The notes: generated by a model from the letters alone, not told the origin. Counted from the stretch's first letter, positions 24,497 to 35,439 are shown. The stretch: 64,000 nt of DNA from Streptomyces panaciradicis (GCF_023516615.1 NZ_JAMGBF010000019.1:1-64000); one strand, 5' to 3'. Made by a program: numbers and translations.

Positions 24497-26711
24497 GCCG
24501 GCGCCTCCGGGCGTCTATGAGCATCTCCTGAATGTTGCGCAGGGGTTGGCCGTCCGCGTCGGTGGCGTGCCGGATCCACTCGCCGTCCGGGCCCAGGTGC
24601 CAGGACGCCGTGTTGTCGGACATGCCGGTCTCCAACAGCCGGTTCAGGGCTGCGCGGTGGGCCGGGTCGGTGACCCTGACCAGGGCCTCGATACGGCGGT
24701 CGAGGTTGCGGTGCATCATGTCGGCGCTGCCGATCCACACCTCCGGTTCGCCGCCGTTGCCGAAGGCGAAGACCCGGGAGTGCTCCAGGAAGCGGCCGAG
24801 GATCGAGCGGACCCGGATGTTGTCCGACAGGCCCGTGACGCCCGGGCGGATCGCGCAGATGCCGCGGACCCAGACGTCGACCGGGACACCCGCCTGCGAC
24901 GCCCGGTACAGCGCGTCGATGAGGGCCTCGTCGACCATCGAGTTGACCTTGATGCGGATGAACGCGGGACGTCCGGCACGGTGGTGCTGGACCTCCTTGT
25001 TGATCCGGGCGATCAGGCCGTCGCGCAGGGACTTGGGGGCCACCAGCAGGCGGCGGTAGGTCTCCCGGCGCGAGTAGCCGGAAAGGCGGTTGAACAGGTC
25101 GGACAGGTCGGCGCCCACCTGGGGGTCGGCGGTGAGCAGGCCGAGGTCCTCGTACAGCCGGGCCGTCTTGGGGTGGTAGTTGCCCGTGCCGACGTGGCTG
25201 TAGCGGCGCAGGGTGTCGCCCTCCTGGCGGACCACGAGGGACAGCTTGCAGTGGGTCTTGAGCCCCACCAGGCCGTACACGACGTGGCAGCCGGCCTCCT
25301 CCAGCTTGCGCGCCCACTTGATGTTGGCGTGCTCGTCGAAGCGGGCCTTGATCTCGACCAGGACGAGGACCTGCTTGCCGGACTCGGCGGCGTCGATGAG
25401 CGCGTCGACTATGGGGGAGTCGCCGGAGGTGCGGTACAGCGTCTGCTTGATGGCGAGGACGTCCGGGTCGTTGGCCGCCTGCTCCAGGAACGCCTGCACG
25501 GAGGTGGAGAAGGAGTCGTACGGGTGGTGCAGCAGGACGTCACGGCTGCGCAGGGCGGCGAAGATGTCGGGCGCGGAGGCCGACTCGACCTCGGCGAGGT
25601 CGCGGTGGACGCCGGCGATGAACTTCTTGTACTTGAGTTCGGGCCGGTCCAGGGAGGCGATGCGGAAGAGGCCGGTGAGGTCCAGGGGGCCGGGCAGCGG
25701 GTACACCTCGGCCTCGGAGATCTTCAGCTCGCGCACCAGCAGGTCGAGGACCTCGCGGTCGATGGACTCCTCGACCTCCAGGCGCACCGGCGGCCCGAAG
25801 CGGCGCCGCATGAGCTCCTTCTCCAGGGCCTGGAGCAGGTTCTCGGCGTCGTCCTCCTCGACCTCCAGGTCCTCGTTCCTGGTCAGCCGGAAGGCGTGGT
25901 GCTCCAGGACCTCCATGCCCGGGAACAGCTCCTCCAGATGGGCGGCGATGACGTCCTCGATGGGGACGTAGCGGCCGGGGGAGCTCTCCAGGAAGCGGGA
26001 CAGCAGCGGCGGCACCTTGACCCGGGCGAAGTGCCTGTGACCCGTGACGGGGTTGCGCACGACGACGGCCAGGTTCAGGGAGAGGCCGGAGATGTACGGG
26101 AAGGGGTGCGCGGGGTCGACCGCCAGCGGGGTCAGGACCGGGAAGATCTGGTGCCGGAACAGGGTGAACAGGCGGGCCTGCTCCTTCTCCGTCAGCTCGC
26201 TCCACCGGACCAGGTGGATGCCCTCCTCGGCGAGCGCCGGGGCGACGTCCTCGTGGTAGCAGGCGGCGTGCCGCGCCATCAGCTCGCGGGAGCGGGCCCA
26301 GATCATCTCCAGGACCTCGCGCGGCTGCAGGCCGGAGGCCGAACGGGTGGCGACGCCGGTGGCGATGCGGCGCTTCAGACCGGCCACCCGGACCATGAAG
26401 AACTCGTCCAGGTTGCTGGCGAAGATCGCGAGGAAGTTGGCCCGCTCGAGCAGCGGGGTGTTGGGGTCCTCGGCGAGTTCGAGCACCCGCTCGTTGAAGG
26501 CGAGCCAGCTGCGTTCCCGGTCAAGGAAACGTCCCTGCGGCAGCTGTACGCCGTCGACCGGTGTCTCCTCGTACGCGTCGAGGTCCGCGTCGATGTCGGG
26601 TTCCAGGTCGGAGACCACGGCCGCCACGGTGTGCGGGCGGTGCGCGGCTATGGAGCCCACGGAGGGCTGCGCGTGCTGGACCTGTGCCTGGGCGGTTTCT
26701 GGCTGGCTCAT
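24477..26711 (-). CDS. ppk: polyphosphate kinase (PPK1)
   Basis: 744 aa, normal length for PPK1. Catalytic His lies in [18 protein letters not shown]; other family segments include [36 protein letters not shown] and [18 protein letters not shown]. Makes inorganic polyphosphate from ATP reversibly. ATG at 26711 ([12 protein letters not shown]) chosen; a longer open frame continues upstream to 27827 but is non-coding in composition and antisense to a sigma factor gene. In Streptomyces ppk is a PhoP-regulated gene affecting antibiotic production. Confidence 0.95.
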   Translation of the reverse strand: MSQPETAQAQVQHAQPSVGSIAAHRPHTVAAVVSDLEPDIDADLDAYEETPVDGVQLPQGRFLDRERSWLAFNERVLELAEDPNTPLLERANFLAIFASNLDEFFMVRVAGLKRRIATGVATRSASGLQPREVLEMIWARSRELMARHAACYHEDVAPALAEEGIHLVRWSELTEKEQARLFTLFRHQIFPVLTPLAVDPAHPFPYISGLSLNLAVVVRNPVTGHRHFARVKVPPLLSRFLESSPGRYVPIEDVIAAHLEELFPGMEVLEHHAFRLTRNEDLEVEEDDAENLLQALEKELMRRRFGPPVRLEVEESIDREVLDLLVRELKISEAEVYPLPGPLDLTGLFRIASLDRPELKYKKFIAGVHRDLAEVESASAPDIFAALRSRDVLLHHPYDSFSTSVQAFLEQAANDPDVLAIKQTLYRTSGDSPIVDALIDAAESGKQVLVLVEIKARFDEHANIKWARKLEEAGCHVVYGLVGLKTHCKLSLVVRQEGDTLRRYSHVGTGNYHPKTARLYEDLGLLTADPQVGADLSDLFNRLSGYSRRETYRRLLVAPKSLRDGLIARINKEVQHHRAGRPAFIRIKVNSMVDEALIDALYRASQAGVPVDVWVRGICAIRPGVTGLSDNIRVRSILGRFLEHSRVFAFGNGGEPEVWIGSADMMHRNLDRRIEALVRVTDPAHRAALNRLLETGMSDNTASWHLGPDGEWIRHATDADGQPLRNIQEMLIDARRRRRGTATP

Positions 26712-26860
26712 GAACCCATTGTTCCGCGCCCGGAGCGATACAGGCGCGTCGGAAGCAGCAGGCGGGAGCGCAGGCACGGAACGGAAGGCGTCCCCGATCC
26801 CCGCGCGCCCTTCGGGGGGCGGCGAAGGTGTGGGTACGGAGGGCGTCATTGGCCGAGCGT

Positions 26861-26878
26861 CGCAAGTCAGTCTGAACC
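26861..26878 (-). promoter_or_regulatory. candidate PHO box of ppk
   Basis: On the minus strand GGTTCAGACTGACTTGCG begins with a GTTCA core followed 11 nt later by a weaker unit. It lies about 150 bp upstream of ppk, which is known to be PhoP-controlled in the genus. Only one unit is convincing. Confidence 0.35.
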
Positions 26879-26912
26879 GTTGGTTACGGCGACATGGCGT
26901 GCGGGATATTCG

Positions 26913-27050
26913 GGGGCGGCTCCCGTGCGTCGCACCCCGGCCGGGCCGGATGCGGGCCGCGGCGGGAGCCGCCCCGAGGATACGTACGTCCGTCCCTCCG
27001 CTGAAGGACGTACGTGATCGGATGCGCTCCTCGCCGGTCCGGCGGGGAGC
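26913..27050. repeat. three inverted repeats between ppk and the sigma gene
   Basis: A 13 bp perfect pair (26913-26925 with 26963-26975), a 10 bp pair ACGTACGTCC/GGACGTACGT (26982-26991 with 27006-27015), and an 11 bp near-perfect hairpin (27026-27036 with 27040-27050). They lie in the 26712-27308 gap between divergent genes; no coding sequence is convincing there. Confidence 0.55.
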
Positions 27051-27308
27051 GTGCTGTCGGTGGTGGGCAGCGGTTCGGGGCGTTTGCCCGGGCCGAAGGG
27101 CCGCGCCGGTGCGGCGGCGGGCGGAGGGGGTGCTGATCCTCGTCTGTGCGGAGGGGTCGTCGGCGGTCGGCGCTTGCCGGGGCTCGGGGGCGAGGTCGGC
27201 GCCGGCGGGCCCGCTCGCTTGACCGGACGACCAGGTGGTGCGAGGGGGCTGCGGAAGTCGAGGGGGATTGCCGTGAACCGATTCGGGGGGCCGGTGCGAT
27301 GAGGGGAC

Positions 27309-27848
27309 GTGAGTGAGACGAGAAGCGACGGGGAGCTGCTGCGGGCCGCCGCGGACGGCGACCGGCGCGCCTTCGAGGAGCTGTACCGGCGGTACGCGCC
27401 GTGGCTGACCGCCCGGCTGCGCGGCCGGTGCGCCGACGGGGGCGTGGTCGACGACGTCGTCCAGGAGACGTTCCTCGCGATCTGGCGCGGCCGGGCCCGC
27501 TACCACGAGGACGGCGATGTCGCCGGGTGGCTGTGGCGCATCGGGTCCCGGCGGCTGATCGACGCCCTGCGCGGGGACGGGGCACGGGGGCGGCTGCGGC
27601 AGGCGCTGGCGCGGCTGCGGCACCGGGACGAGGCGTCCGCCGAGGAACGCGTGCTCGCGGGGGTCGAGCACGGGGACCTCGCGGGCGCCCTCGTCCGGCT
27701 CTCCCCGGAACTGCGCGCGGTGCTGCAGGCGACGGTCATCGACGGGCTGACCACCCGCGAGGCGGCCGTCCTGCTCGGCATTCCGCCGGGCACGGTCAAG
27801 ACACGGGCGATGCGCGCCCGGAAGCAACTGCGGGAGGCGCTGACATGA
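27309..27848 (+). CDS. ECF-type RNA polymerase sigma factor
   Basis: 179 aa. Region 2 ([20 protein letters not shown]...[20 protein letters not shown]) and region 4 ([45 protein letters not shown]) are both present, with no extra domains. GTG start close to GAGGGG. Followed by a zinc-type anti-sigma gene and an ABC transporter, so it probably controls this operon in response to an envelope or peptide signal. Upstream promoter not identified. Confidence 0.9.
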   Translation: MSETRSDGELLRAAADGDRRAFEELYRRYAPWLTARLRGRCADGGVVDDVVQETFLAIWRGRARYHEDGDVAGWLWRIGSRRLIDALRGDGARGRLRQALARLRHRDEASAEERVLAGVEHGDLAGALVRLSPELRAVLQATVIDGLTTREAAVLLGIPPGTVKTRAMRARKQLREALT

Positions 27849-27948
27849 GCGGCCGGACGGACGAACGGGACCTGCGGCGCCGACGCGCCCGGCGAGGTCC
27901 CTTCGGCGGCACGTGTGCGCGTGCCTCGTGGGCGTGGGAGGTGGCGGC

Positions 27949-28760
27949 GTGACCTGGCATGTGGAGGACGACGATCTGCGGGCCTACGCGCTCGGCGAGC
28001 TGGCGGCGCCGATGCTGTGGTCCGCCGACGCGCACCTGATGGCGTGCGGCCGGTGCCGTGAGGCGCTCGCCCGGGTGGGGCAGCCCGTCGACGCCGGCTG
28101 GGAGCGGCTGGACGCCGAACTCGACGCGCCCCGGCCGGGCCTGGTCGAGCGGCTGCTGCTGCGGGCCGGCGTCGCCGACCACGTCGCCCGGCTGCTGGCG
28201 GCCACCCCCGTGCTGCGCCGCTCCTGGCTGGGGGCCGTCGTCGCGGTGCTGGCCACGTCCGTCGTGGCCGCGCAGACCGCCGGCTCGCTCACGCTGTTCC
28301 TGGCGCTCGCGCCGCTGCTGCCGCTGGCCGGGGTGGCACTGGCGTACGGGCCCGTGCTGGACCCGACGTACGAGATGGCGGTGGTCTCCCCGATGCACGG
28401 GTTCCGGCTGCTGATGATCCGCACGATCGCCGTCCTCACCGCCGGCCTCGGCCTCGACGGCCTGGCGACCCTCGCCCTGCCCGGCTACGGCCTGCGCGTC
28501 CTGACCTGGCTGCTGCCCGCGCTCGCCCTGACCTCGACCGGCCTGGCGCTGTCCGCCCGGCTCGGTCCGGTGCTCGCGCCGTCGCTGGTCGGCGGCGTCT
28601 GGGTGGCCCTGCTGTTCGCGGCAGACGCCTACAACACCACGGCGACGCTCGCGCCGTTCACCGCGCTCGGCCAGGGGGTGGCGGCGGCCGTCGCCGCGCT
28701 CGCCGGCGGGCTGCTGTTCCTCTCACGTGACCGTTTCGACCGCCTCCAGGGGAGTGCCGT

Positions 28761-28764
<4 letters not shown>
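27949..28764 (+). CDS. membrane-bound zinc anti-sigma factor (ZAS-type N-terminus)
   Basis: 271 aa. The N-terminal ~45 residues carry the zinc anti-sigma pattern H-x3-C-x2-C (HLMACGRC), expected to hold the sigma factor at 27309. Six hydrophobic segments follow (about 85-270), more than the single helix usual for ZAS proteins, so this is a polytopic variant. GTG at 27949 with GGGAGGTG upstream; an earlier in-frame ATG would encode a Gly-rich stretch. Stop overlaps the ABC gene (ATGA). Confidence 0.75.
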
Positions 28765-29617
<853 letters not shown>

Positions 29618-29621
<4 letters not shown>

Positions 29622-31153
29622 GCGCGGTGCTGGAGACGACGGTCCCGCCCGTCGCCGTGCCGGAGCGGCGCCCGACGTGGGCGGACGTGATCCAGCTGGC
29701 CCGCTTCGAGGCGCGCCAGCAGCTGTGGTTCCTGCCGGTGTTCGCCACGCTGGTGCTGTACGTCGGCTACACCGTCTGGCGGTTGCTGTTCCCTCCCGAC
29801 GGCATGGCCGCCTACCCGGCCCTGCAGGACGTCGACCGGGCCACCCAGACCGGGCCGCTGCTGCTGGGCATCGCGCTGTTCGTCTGCGTCAACCGCGCCG
29901 CCCTGCGCGACCGGCGGCGCGGCACCGACCGGCAGGTCGACGCGGCGCCGATGGAGCCGTGGCGGCGCACCCTCGCCCATGTCCTGTCCGTCGTCCCGTA
30001 CGCGGTCCTCACCGCGCTGGTCGTCCTCGGCTCCTTCACCTGGCAGGCGCTCAAGCCCGGCGCGGTGGGCCACGGCTCACCCGCGGAGCTGGCCGTCGGC
30101 CCCCTCTGCGTCCTGCTGTTCGGCGCCCTCGGGGTCCTGGCCGCCCGCCTGATCCCGTCCTCCTTCGCCGCCCCGCTCCTGGTCGTCGGCCTGTTCGCCG
30201 GCGCCCTGTTCCTCTCGGCCGGCACGGGCGACGCACCGTGGTCCCGCTGGCTGTCGCCCGTCGTCACCGAGAACAGCGGGGACACCCTGCCCTCGGACCT
30301 GATCGGACGCCCCGCCGCCTGGCACGCCCTCTACCTCACCGGCCTGGTCCTCCTCGCGGCCCTCGGCGCCGTACTGGCGGGCGGCGGCCAGACCCGGGTC
30401 CTCAAGGCGGGCCTCGCGGGCGCGCTGGCGCTCACGCTGGCCGGCGCGGTCGCCCAGTCGGGCGGTGACACACCGCAGTTGCGGGCCGCCCGGGAGCGGG
30501 CCTCGGTCAGCCCCGAGAAGGAGCAGACCTGCGTGCGGCGCGAGGGCTCCACGTACTGCGCGTTCCCCGAGTGGACGCCCCGCACGGCCACCTGGGCGAA
30601 GGTCGTCGACGAGGTGCGGTCGCTGGCCGGCGGCGCCGCCCACACCCAGCCCCTGCTTGTACGGCAGCGCGTCGAGGCCCGCTACGGCCTGGACAGCTCC
30701 TCCGCGTTCGAGCCCTTCGCCGACCCCCACCGGGTGAGCGTCGGCGCGGCGTGGGGCGGCAACCGCGTCCCCGAGTTCTCGGCCGCCGTCGCCTCCGTGC
30801 TGGTCGCGGGCGCCGAGAAGAAGGCGGGGGACATGTGCGACGGCCGCATGGTCACGGTGATGTGGCTCGCCCTCGCCTGGCAGGACGACCCGATGCAGTC
30901 CCTGCGCAACGTGCGCCTCGACGACAGCCTGAGCGGCTCGGCGATCGTCCTGTCCCCGACGAACCCGCTGCGCATGACGGCGGCCCAGACGGACGTCGTC
31001 CGTGAACTGCTGGGCAAGCCGAAGGGCGCCGTCGAGGCCGCGGTGAAGGCGCACTGGACCGAACTGACGGCACCGAAGCTGACCACGGCCGACGCGGCCC
31101 GGCTGCTGGGGGCCGCGGTGCCCAAGGGGGGCGAGGACAAGTGCGAGAGCTGA
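29618..31153 (+). CDS. ABC transporter membrane protein with C-terminal extracytoplasmic domain
   Basis: 511 aa. Six hydrophobic segments between about residues 38 and 280 form a permease; residues about 290-511 are a soluble domain with several cysteines (EQTCVRREGSTYCAFPEW, GDMCDGRM). ATG start overlaps the ATPase gene stop. The last ~27 residues lie in a 137 bp segment that is tandemly repeated downstream, so the same C-terminal sequence reappears twice after the stop codon. Substrate unknown. Confidence 0.85.
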
Positions 31154-31290
31154 CACGGGCCGACGCGGGACGGTTGAAAGCGTGGCATCCAGTACGGGAG
31201 TCGGCGGCACCGAAGCTGACCACGGCCGACGCGGCCCGGCTGCTGGGGGCCGCGGTGCCCAAGGGGGGCGAGGACAAGTGCGAGAGCTGA
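31141..31290 (+). pseudogene. duplicated 49-codon junction ORF, copy 1
   Basis: GTG start overlapping the permease stop by 13 bp. Encodes a start resembling the downstream membrane gene (VRELTRADAGR...) fused to the last 27 residues of the permease (KLTTADAARLLGAA...). It arises from the tandem duplication and probably has no function of its own, but it keeps the chain of overlapping start/stop signals. Confidence 0.7.
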
Positions 31291-31427
31291 CACGGGCCGA
31301 CGCGGGACGGTTGAAAGCGTGGCATCCAGTACGGGAGTCGGCGGCACCGAAGCTGACCACGGCCGACGCGGCCCGGCTGCTGGGGGCCGCGGTGCCCAAG
31401 GGGGGCGAGGACAAGTGCGAGAGCTGA
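31278..31427 (+). pseudogene. duplicated 49-codon junction ORF, copy 2
   Basis: Identical in sequence to the ORF at 31141, shifted by 137 bp, again overlapping its neighbours by 13 bp (GTGCGAGAGCTGA). Confidence 0.7.
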
Positions 31428-32125
31428 CACGGGCCGACGCGGGGCGGGGGGAAGTGCGGGGTCTGGTACGGGAGTTGGCGGGGCCCGTGTTCCGGACGCT
31501 GCCGTGGCGGGCGGTGGCCGCCGGCAGCCTGCTGGGGCTGGTGGCGGCGGCGGTTCCCCGTCTGTCGGACGGGGCGGGCGGGCCCTGGGTGGCCCTCAAC
31601 CTCCTGCGGGCCGCCGTGCTGGCCCACGCCCTCGCCCTGGCCTTCCTCCTGGACGACCGGGCCCGCCACACCACGGCGGCGGTGCCGACCCGGCGCCCGC
31701 TGCGCGCCGCCCTCCGCCTCGCGCCGGTCATACCGGTCACCGCGCTGTGGTGGACGGCCGCACTCCTGCTCGTGCCGTCCTCGGTGCGCCCTCCGACGGG
31801 CGCCGTCACCCTGGAGGCGGCGGCGGCCTGTGCGCTGGCGCTGGCCGGGGCCGCACTCGCCGTCCGCCTGTCGGACGAGCCGCGGCCGGGGCAGTCGGTG
31901 GCGGGGGCGCTGCTGGTGACGGCCGTCCTGGCGGTGCTGCTCTGGCCGGACCGGTGGCCGCTGTTCGTCGCGCCGGGCGACCCCAAGTGGGCCGGAGCGC
32001 ACGAGCGGTGGGCTTGGCTGCTGGCCGCGGCACTGCTGGTGCTGGGAGCGTGCCTGCCCGAGCCGACGCACGGACGGCTCCGCCACCGGCAACCCCGACG
32101 GCCCCTCACCCCGTCCGGCGCCTGA
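31415..32125 (+). CDS. polytopic membrane protein of the ABC operon
   Basis: 236 aa with about six hydrophobic segments starting near residue 34 (AVAAGSLLGLVAAAVP, LLRAAVLAHALALAFLL, and others). No family recognised; probably a second membrane component of the transporter. GTG at 31415 lies in the last repeat unit. Its first 11 codons are shared with the two duplicated mini-ORFs, after which it diverges (GEVRGLVREL here against LKAWHPVRES there). Confidence 0.75.
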   Translation: MRELTRADAGRGEVRGLVRELAGPVFRTLPWRAVAAGSLLGLVAAAVPRLSDGAGGPWVALNLLRAAVLAHALALAFLLDDRARHTTAAVPTRRPLRAALRLAPVIPVTALWWTAALLLVPSSVRPPTGAVTLEAAAACALALAGAALAVRLSDEPRPGQSVAGALLVTAVLAVLLWPDRWPLFVAPGDPKWAGAHERWAWLLAAALLVLGACLPEPTHGRLRHRQPRRPLTPSGA

Positions 32126-32183
32126 AGGCCCCTTGAGGCCGCCGGAGTCCGAGGGCCCCTTGAGGCGTCCAGCCCCTCGAAGC

Positions 32184-32395
32184 ACCTCGGACGTCCGGCG
32201 CCTGGGGAGACCTCGTACCGTCGGTCGCCTCCAGGTGCCTCAAGTGCCCTGCCGCCTAGGGGCACCTCGGGCGTCCGGCGCCTGAGGAGACCTCGCGCCA
32301 CCGGCCGCCTTCAGGCGCCTCAAGCGCCCCGCAGCCTCAAGTGCCCCGCCGCCTCAAGTGCCCCGCGCCTCAGGGTCTCTCGGGCGGGCCGCCGT
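32184..32395. repeat. degenerate 90 bp repeat and short CCTCAAGTGCCC repeats
   Basis: ACCTCGG/CGTCCGGCGCCTG...GAGACCTCG occurs at 32184 and 32274, with the following ~60 bp also similar; CCTCAAGTGCCCCGC-type units then repeat several times. The whole 32126-32398 gap is such low-complexity sequence with no gene. Confidence 0.6.
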
Positions 32396-32398
32396 CGC

Positions 32399-33325
32399 TC
32401 AGGTCTCCGTGCGGTACATCAGGTCCGTTTCGTACGTGACGAATCCCAGGCGCTCGTAGACGGAGACGGCGGTCTTGTTGTCGGCGTCGACGTAGAGCAT
32501 CGCGTTCGGCAGTCCCTGCCCCGCCAGATGCCGCAGCCCGATCGTGGTGAGCGCCTTGCCCAGGCCGCCGCCCTGCTCGCCGGGCCGCACGCCCAGTACG
32601 TACACCTCGCCGAGGCCCTCCTCGGCGTGGACCTTCGTCCAGTGGAACCCGATGAGGTCGTCGCCGCGGAAGGCGAGGAAGAACCCGGCCGGGTCGAACC
32701 ACGGCTCGGCCATGCGGTCGTCGAGGTCGCGCTGGGTGAGGGAGCCCTGCTCGGGGTGGTGGGCGAAGGCGGCGGCGTTCACCGCGAGCCACGCGGCGTC
32801 GTCCCGGCCGGGGACGAAGGCGCGGACCGTCACCTCCGGCGGCAGGACCGGGTCGGGCAGGTTCAGGCCGGTCAACGGCCGCCGCATCTGGCGCAGTTCA
32901 CGGAACAGCGTCAGGCCGAGGACCTGCGCGAGGTGCCGTGCCGCCGCGTGCCCGCCGTGGGCCCACACCCGCAGCCGCTTGCCGGACGCGGCGAGCAGCG
33001 CCGTGCCCAGCGCCCGCCCGTGGCCGTGCCCGCGGTGGGCGGGGTGGACGACCAGCTCGGCGGCGGGCGCCTCGACCGGGTCGGTGTCCTCCAGCTGGGC
33101 GTAGCCCACGAGTTCGCCGTCGACCGTGAGCAGCAGGTGCGAGACGCCCTCGCGCGCGCCGCCGCGCAGCTGCAGGCGCCCCTGTTCCGACACCGCCTGC
33201 CGGCCGTCGGTCAGGGCGGCCTCGGCCAGGAGCGCGAGCACGGCCTCGGTCTGCTCGCCGGTCAGCGCGGAGTGGGTCTCGATGGAGCGGGGGCGGCCCG
33301 TGCGTGCGATGTCGTCGCTGGTCAT
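32399..33325 (-). CDS. mshD: mycothiol synthase
   Basis: 308 aa with two GNAT domains, the layout of MshD. The first has VVHPAHRGHGHGRALG, the second VLGVRPGEQGGGLGKALT with NKTAVSVYERLGF. It acetylates the Cys amine of Cys-GlcN-Ins to finish mycothiol, the actinobacterial thiol. ATG at 33325 (MTSDDIARTG) chosen to match the family length; no strong ribosome-binding site is visible. Monocistronic and divergent from the nucleotidase gene. Confidence 0.9.
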   Translation of the reverse strand: MTSDDIARTGRPRSIETHSALTGEQTEAVLALLAEAALTDGRQAVSEQGRLQLRGGAREGVSHLLLTVDGELVGYAQLEDTDPVEAPAAELVVHPAHRGHGHGRALGTALLAASGKRLRVWAHGGHAAARHLAQVLGLTLFRELRQMRRPLTGLNLPDPVLPPEVTVRAFVPGRDDAAWLAVNAAAFAHHPEQGSLTQRDLDDRMAEPWFDPAGFFLAFRGDDLIGFHWTKVHAEEGLGEVYVLGVRPGEQGGGLGKALTTIGLRHLAGQGLPNAMLYVDADNKTAVSVYERLGFVTYETDLMYRTET

Positions 33326-33516
33326 GCGTACGAGGGTAAGGGGCGGCCGCGGCAAAGTGGCGGCACGGGACGAAGGGAACACAAAGGCAAAGCGGAGGAC
33401 AAAGGGAAACCAGGATGTAACCAAGAACCCCCTGTTGTGCTACGCGCGTTGACTCTAGGCTGCGCCGGACGGAGCCGTGCCGTTCGGCGACATCCAGCAG
33501 ACCCACAGGGGGGCGC

Positions 33517-35313
33517 ATGCCAGCCACTTCCCAGCCGTATCCGCAGCGCAGACGCGCGTACCGGCTGTTCGCCGCAGCCGCCGGTCTCGCCACCGTCGGC
33601 GCCCTCGCCGCCGCGCTTCCCGCGGACGCGCACGAGAACAGGGGCGGCCACCACCCGAGCCGCTACCAGGACGTGCAACTGCTGTCCTTCAACGACCTGC
33701 ACGGCAACCTGGAGCCGCCGTCGGGCTCCTCGGGCCGGGTCACCGAACTGCAGCCGGACGGCACCACGAAGACGATCGACGCGGGCGGCGTCGAGTACCT
33801 CGCGACCCACCTGCGCGAGGCCCGCCAGGGCAAGGCGTACTCCATCACCGCGGCCGGCGGCGACATGGTCGGCGCCTCCCCGCTGGTCTCGGGCCTCTTC
33901 CACGACGAACCCACCATCGAGGCGCTCAACAAGCTCGACCTGGACGTCACCTCGGTCGGCAACCACGAGTTCGACGAGGGCTCCAAGGAACTGAAGCGCC
34001 TGCAGTACGGCGGCTGCCACCCGACCGACGGCTGCTACACCGACGAGGGCTTCGAGGGCGCCGACTTCCCCTACCTCGCCGCGAACGTCCTCGACGAGAA
34101 GACGAACAGGCCGATCCTCAAGCCGTACTGGGTCTGGAAGAAGAAGGACGTCCGGATCGGCTTCATCGGCGTGACCCTGGAGGACACCCCCGGTGTCGTC
34201 TCCGCGGACGGGGTCAAGGGCCTGAAGTTCAAGGACGAGGTCGAGACCATCAACAAGTACGCCAAGGTGCTGCGGGCCCAGGGCGTGAACTCCATCGTCG
34301 CCCTGATCCACGAGGGCGGCCTGCCCGCCTCCGGCGCGTACAACTACGACTGCGACTCCTCGGGCGCCGGCGCCGGCATCTCCGGCCCGATCGTGGACAT
34401 CGCGAAGAACATCACCCCGTCCGTGGACGCCCTCGTCACCGGCCACACGCACGCGGCCTACGTGTGCACGATCCCCGACCCCTCGGGCAAGCCGCGCATG
34501 GTCACCTCGGCCGCGTCCTTCGGCCGCCTCTACACCGACACCACGCTGACCTACGACCGTCTCACCGGCGACATCGTCCGGACGGCGGTGAAGTCGGCGA
34601 ACCACGTGGTGACCCGGACCGTCGCCAAGGCCCCGGACATGACGGACCTGATCAGCCGCTGGAACACCCTCGCCGCCCCGGTCGGCAACCGTCCCATCGG
34701 CTACATCTCCGCCGACGTCCCCAACACCGGCACCGAGTCCCCGATGGGTGACCTGATCGCCGACGCGCAGCTCGCGTACGGCAGGAAGCTGGACCCGGAG
34801 ACCGACCTGGCGCTGATGAACCCGGGCGGCGTGCGGGCCGGACTGACCTACGCCGCCAAGGGCGCCGAGGGCGACGGAGTCGTCACCTACGCCGAGGGCT
34901 TCACCGTGCAGCCGTTCTCCAACACGGTCAACCTGCAGAACTTCACCGGCGCCCAGCTGATCCAGGTGCTCAAGGAGCAGGTCAGCGGCACGAACACGGC
35001 GGCGCCGAAGATCCTCCAGCCGTCGGCGAACCTGTCGTACACCCTCGACCTGACGAAGACCGGCGCGGACCGCGTGGTCACCGACTCCATCCGGCTGAAC
35101 GGCGCCGCGATCGACCCGGCCGCCACCTACCGTGTCGCCACCAACAGCTTCCTCGCGGGCGGCGGCGACGGCTTCACCACGCTCGGCCAGGGCACGGACG
35201 ACCTCGTCGGCACCGACGACCTGGCGGCGCTGGCGGAGTACCTGACGGCCAACTCCTCCGCGAGCGGCCCGCTCGCGCCGCCGGCCGCCAACCGGATCAC
35301 GATCGTGCAGTAG
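33517..35313 (+). CDS. secreted 5'-nucleotidase / 2',3'-cyclic phosphodiesterase family
   Basis: 598 aa. Sec signal (RRRAYRLFAAAAGLATVGALAAALPADA). Metallophosphatase motifs: SFNDLHGN, SVGNHEFDEG, and GHTHAAY for the two-metal site; the C-terminal nucleotide-binding domain has NPGGVRAG and FLAGGGDGF. Expected to release phosphate from extracellular nucleotides, fitting the phosphate theme of the region; the S. coelicolor counterpart is, as I recall, PhoP-dependent, but I see no clear PHO box here. A strong terminator follows. Confidence 0.92.
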   Translation: MPATSQPYPQRRRAYRLFAAAAGLATVGALAAALPADAHENRGGHHPSRYQDVQLLSFNDLHGNLEPPSGSSGRVTELQPDGTTKTIDAGGVEYLATHLREARQGKAYSITAAGGDMVGASPLVSGLFHDEPTIEALNKLDLDVTSVGNHEFDEGSKELKRLQYGGCHPTDGCYTDEGFEGADFPYLAANVLDEKTNRPILKPYWVWKKKDVRIGFIGVTLEDTPGVVSADGVKGLKFKDEVETINKYAKVLRAQGVNSIVALIHEGGLPASGAYNYDCDSSGAGAGISGPIVDIAKNITPSVDALVTGHTHAAYVCTIPDPSGKPRMVTSAASFGRLYTDTTLTYDRLTGDIVRTAVKSANHVVTRTVAKAPDMTDLISRWNTLAAPVGNRPIGYISADVPNTGTESPMGDLIADAQLAYGRKLDPETDLALMNPGGVRAGLTYAAKGAEGDGVVTYAEGFTVQPFSNTVNLQNFTGAQLIQVLKEQVSGTNTAAPKILQPSANLSYTLDLTKTGADRVVTDSIRLNGAAIDPAATYRVATNSFLAGGGDGFTTLGQGTDDLVGTDDLAALAEYLTANSSASGPLAPPAANRITIVQ

Positions 35314-35330
35314 CCACCACCGCCCACCAG

Positions 35331-35368
35331 GGGCCCGGCGCCGAATGGCGCCGGGCCCTTTCGCTTTT
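35331..35368 (+). terminator. intrinsic terminator of the nucleotidase gene
   Basis: GGGCCCGGCGCC (35331-35342) and GGCGCCGGGCCC (35347-35358) form a perfect 12 bp stem with GAAT loop, followed by TTTCGCTTTT. Confidence 0.9.
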
Positions 35369-35391
35369 AAATTCTGTGTAAGCACCGGTTC

Positions 35392-35439
35392 GGTTCCTGA
35401 ATTGACATAAGAATCTCTCACAGCATCAACTCAGGAACC
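35392..35439 (+). promoter_or_regulatory. promoter region of the basic-peptide gene: 9 bp inverted repeat around TTGACA
   Basis: GGTTCCTGA (35392-35400) and TCAGGAACC (35431-35439) are perfect inverted arms; between them TTGACA (35402-35407) is a consensus -35. A -10 is not obvious (ATCAAC at 35425). The 35369-35554 stretch is much more AT-rich than its surroundings and otherwise empty. Confidence 0.45.

Larger units (their letters stand above)
31071..31443 (+). repeat. tandem 137 bp repeat spanning a gene junction
   Basis: The segment starting CACCGAAGCTGACC recurs at 31071, 31208 and 31345, exactly 137 bp apart; the third copy ends near 31443. Each unit holds the end of the permease gene and the start of the next gene. 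Because 137 is not a multiple of 3 each copy shifts frame. The two internal copies are identical. Confidence 0.95.

Noticed and set aside
26712..27827. Upstream extension of the ppk frame to give about 1116 residues
   Set aside because: The added segment is Arg/Pro-rich, lies antisense to a sigma factor gene with both conserved regions, and PPK1 normally has about 700-750 residues.
31071..31443. CRISPR-like array
   Set aside because: Direct repeats are 137 bp and contiguous without spacers, and carry gene ends; no cas genes anywhere in the window.
33326..33516. PHO box upstream of the 5'-nucleotidase
   Set aside because: Looked for GTTCA units on both strands; only GGGTTCTTGG on the minus strand, with no second unit at 11 nt.
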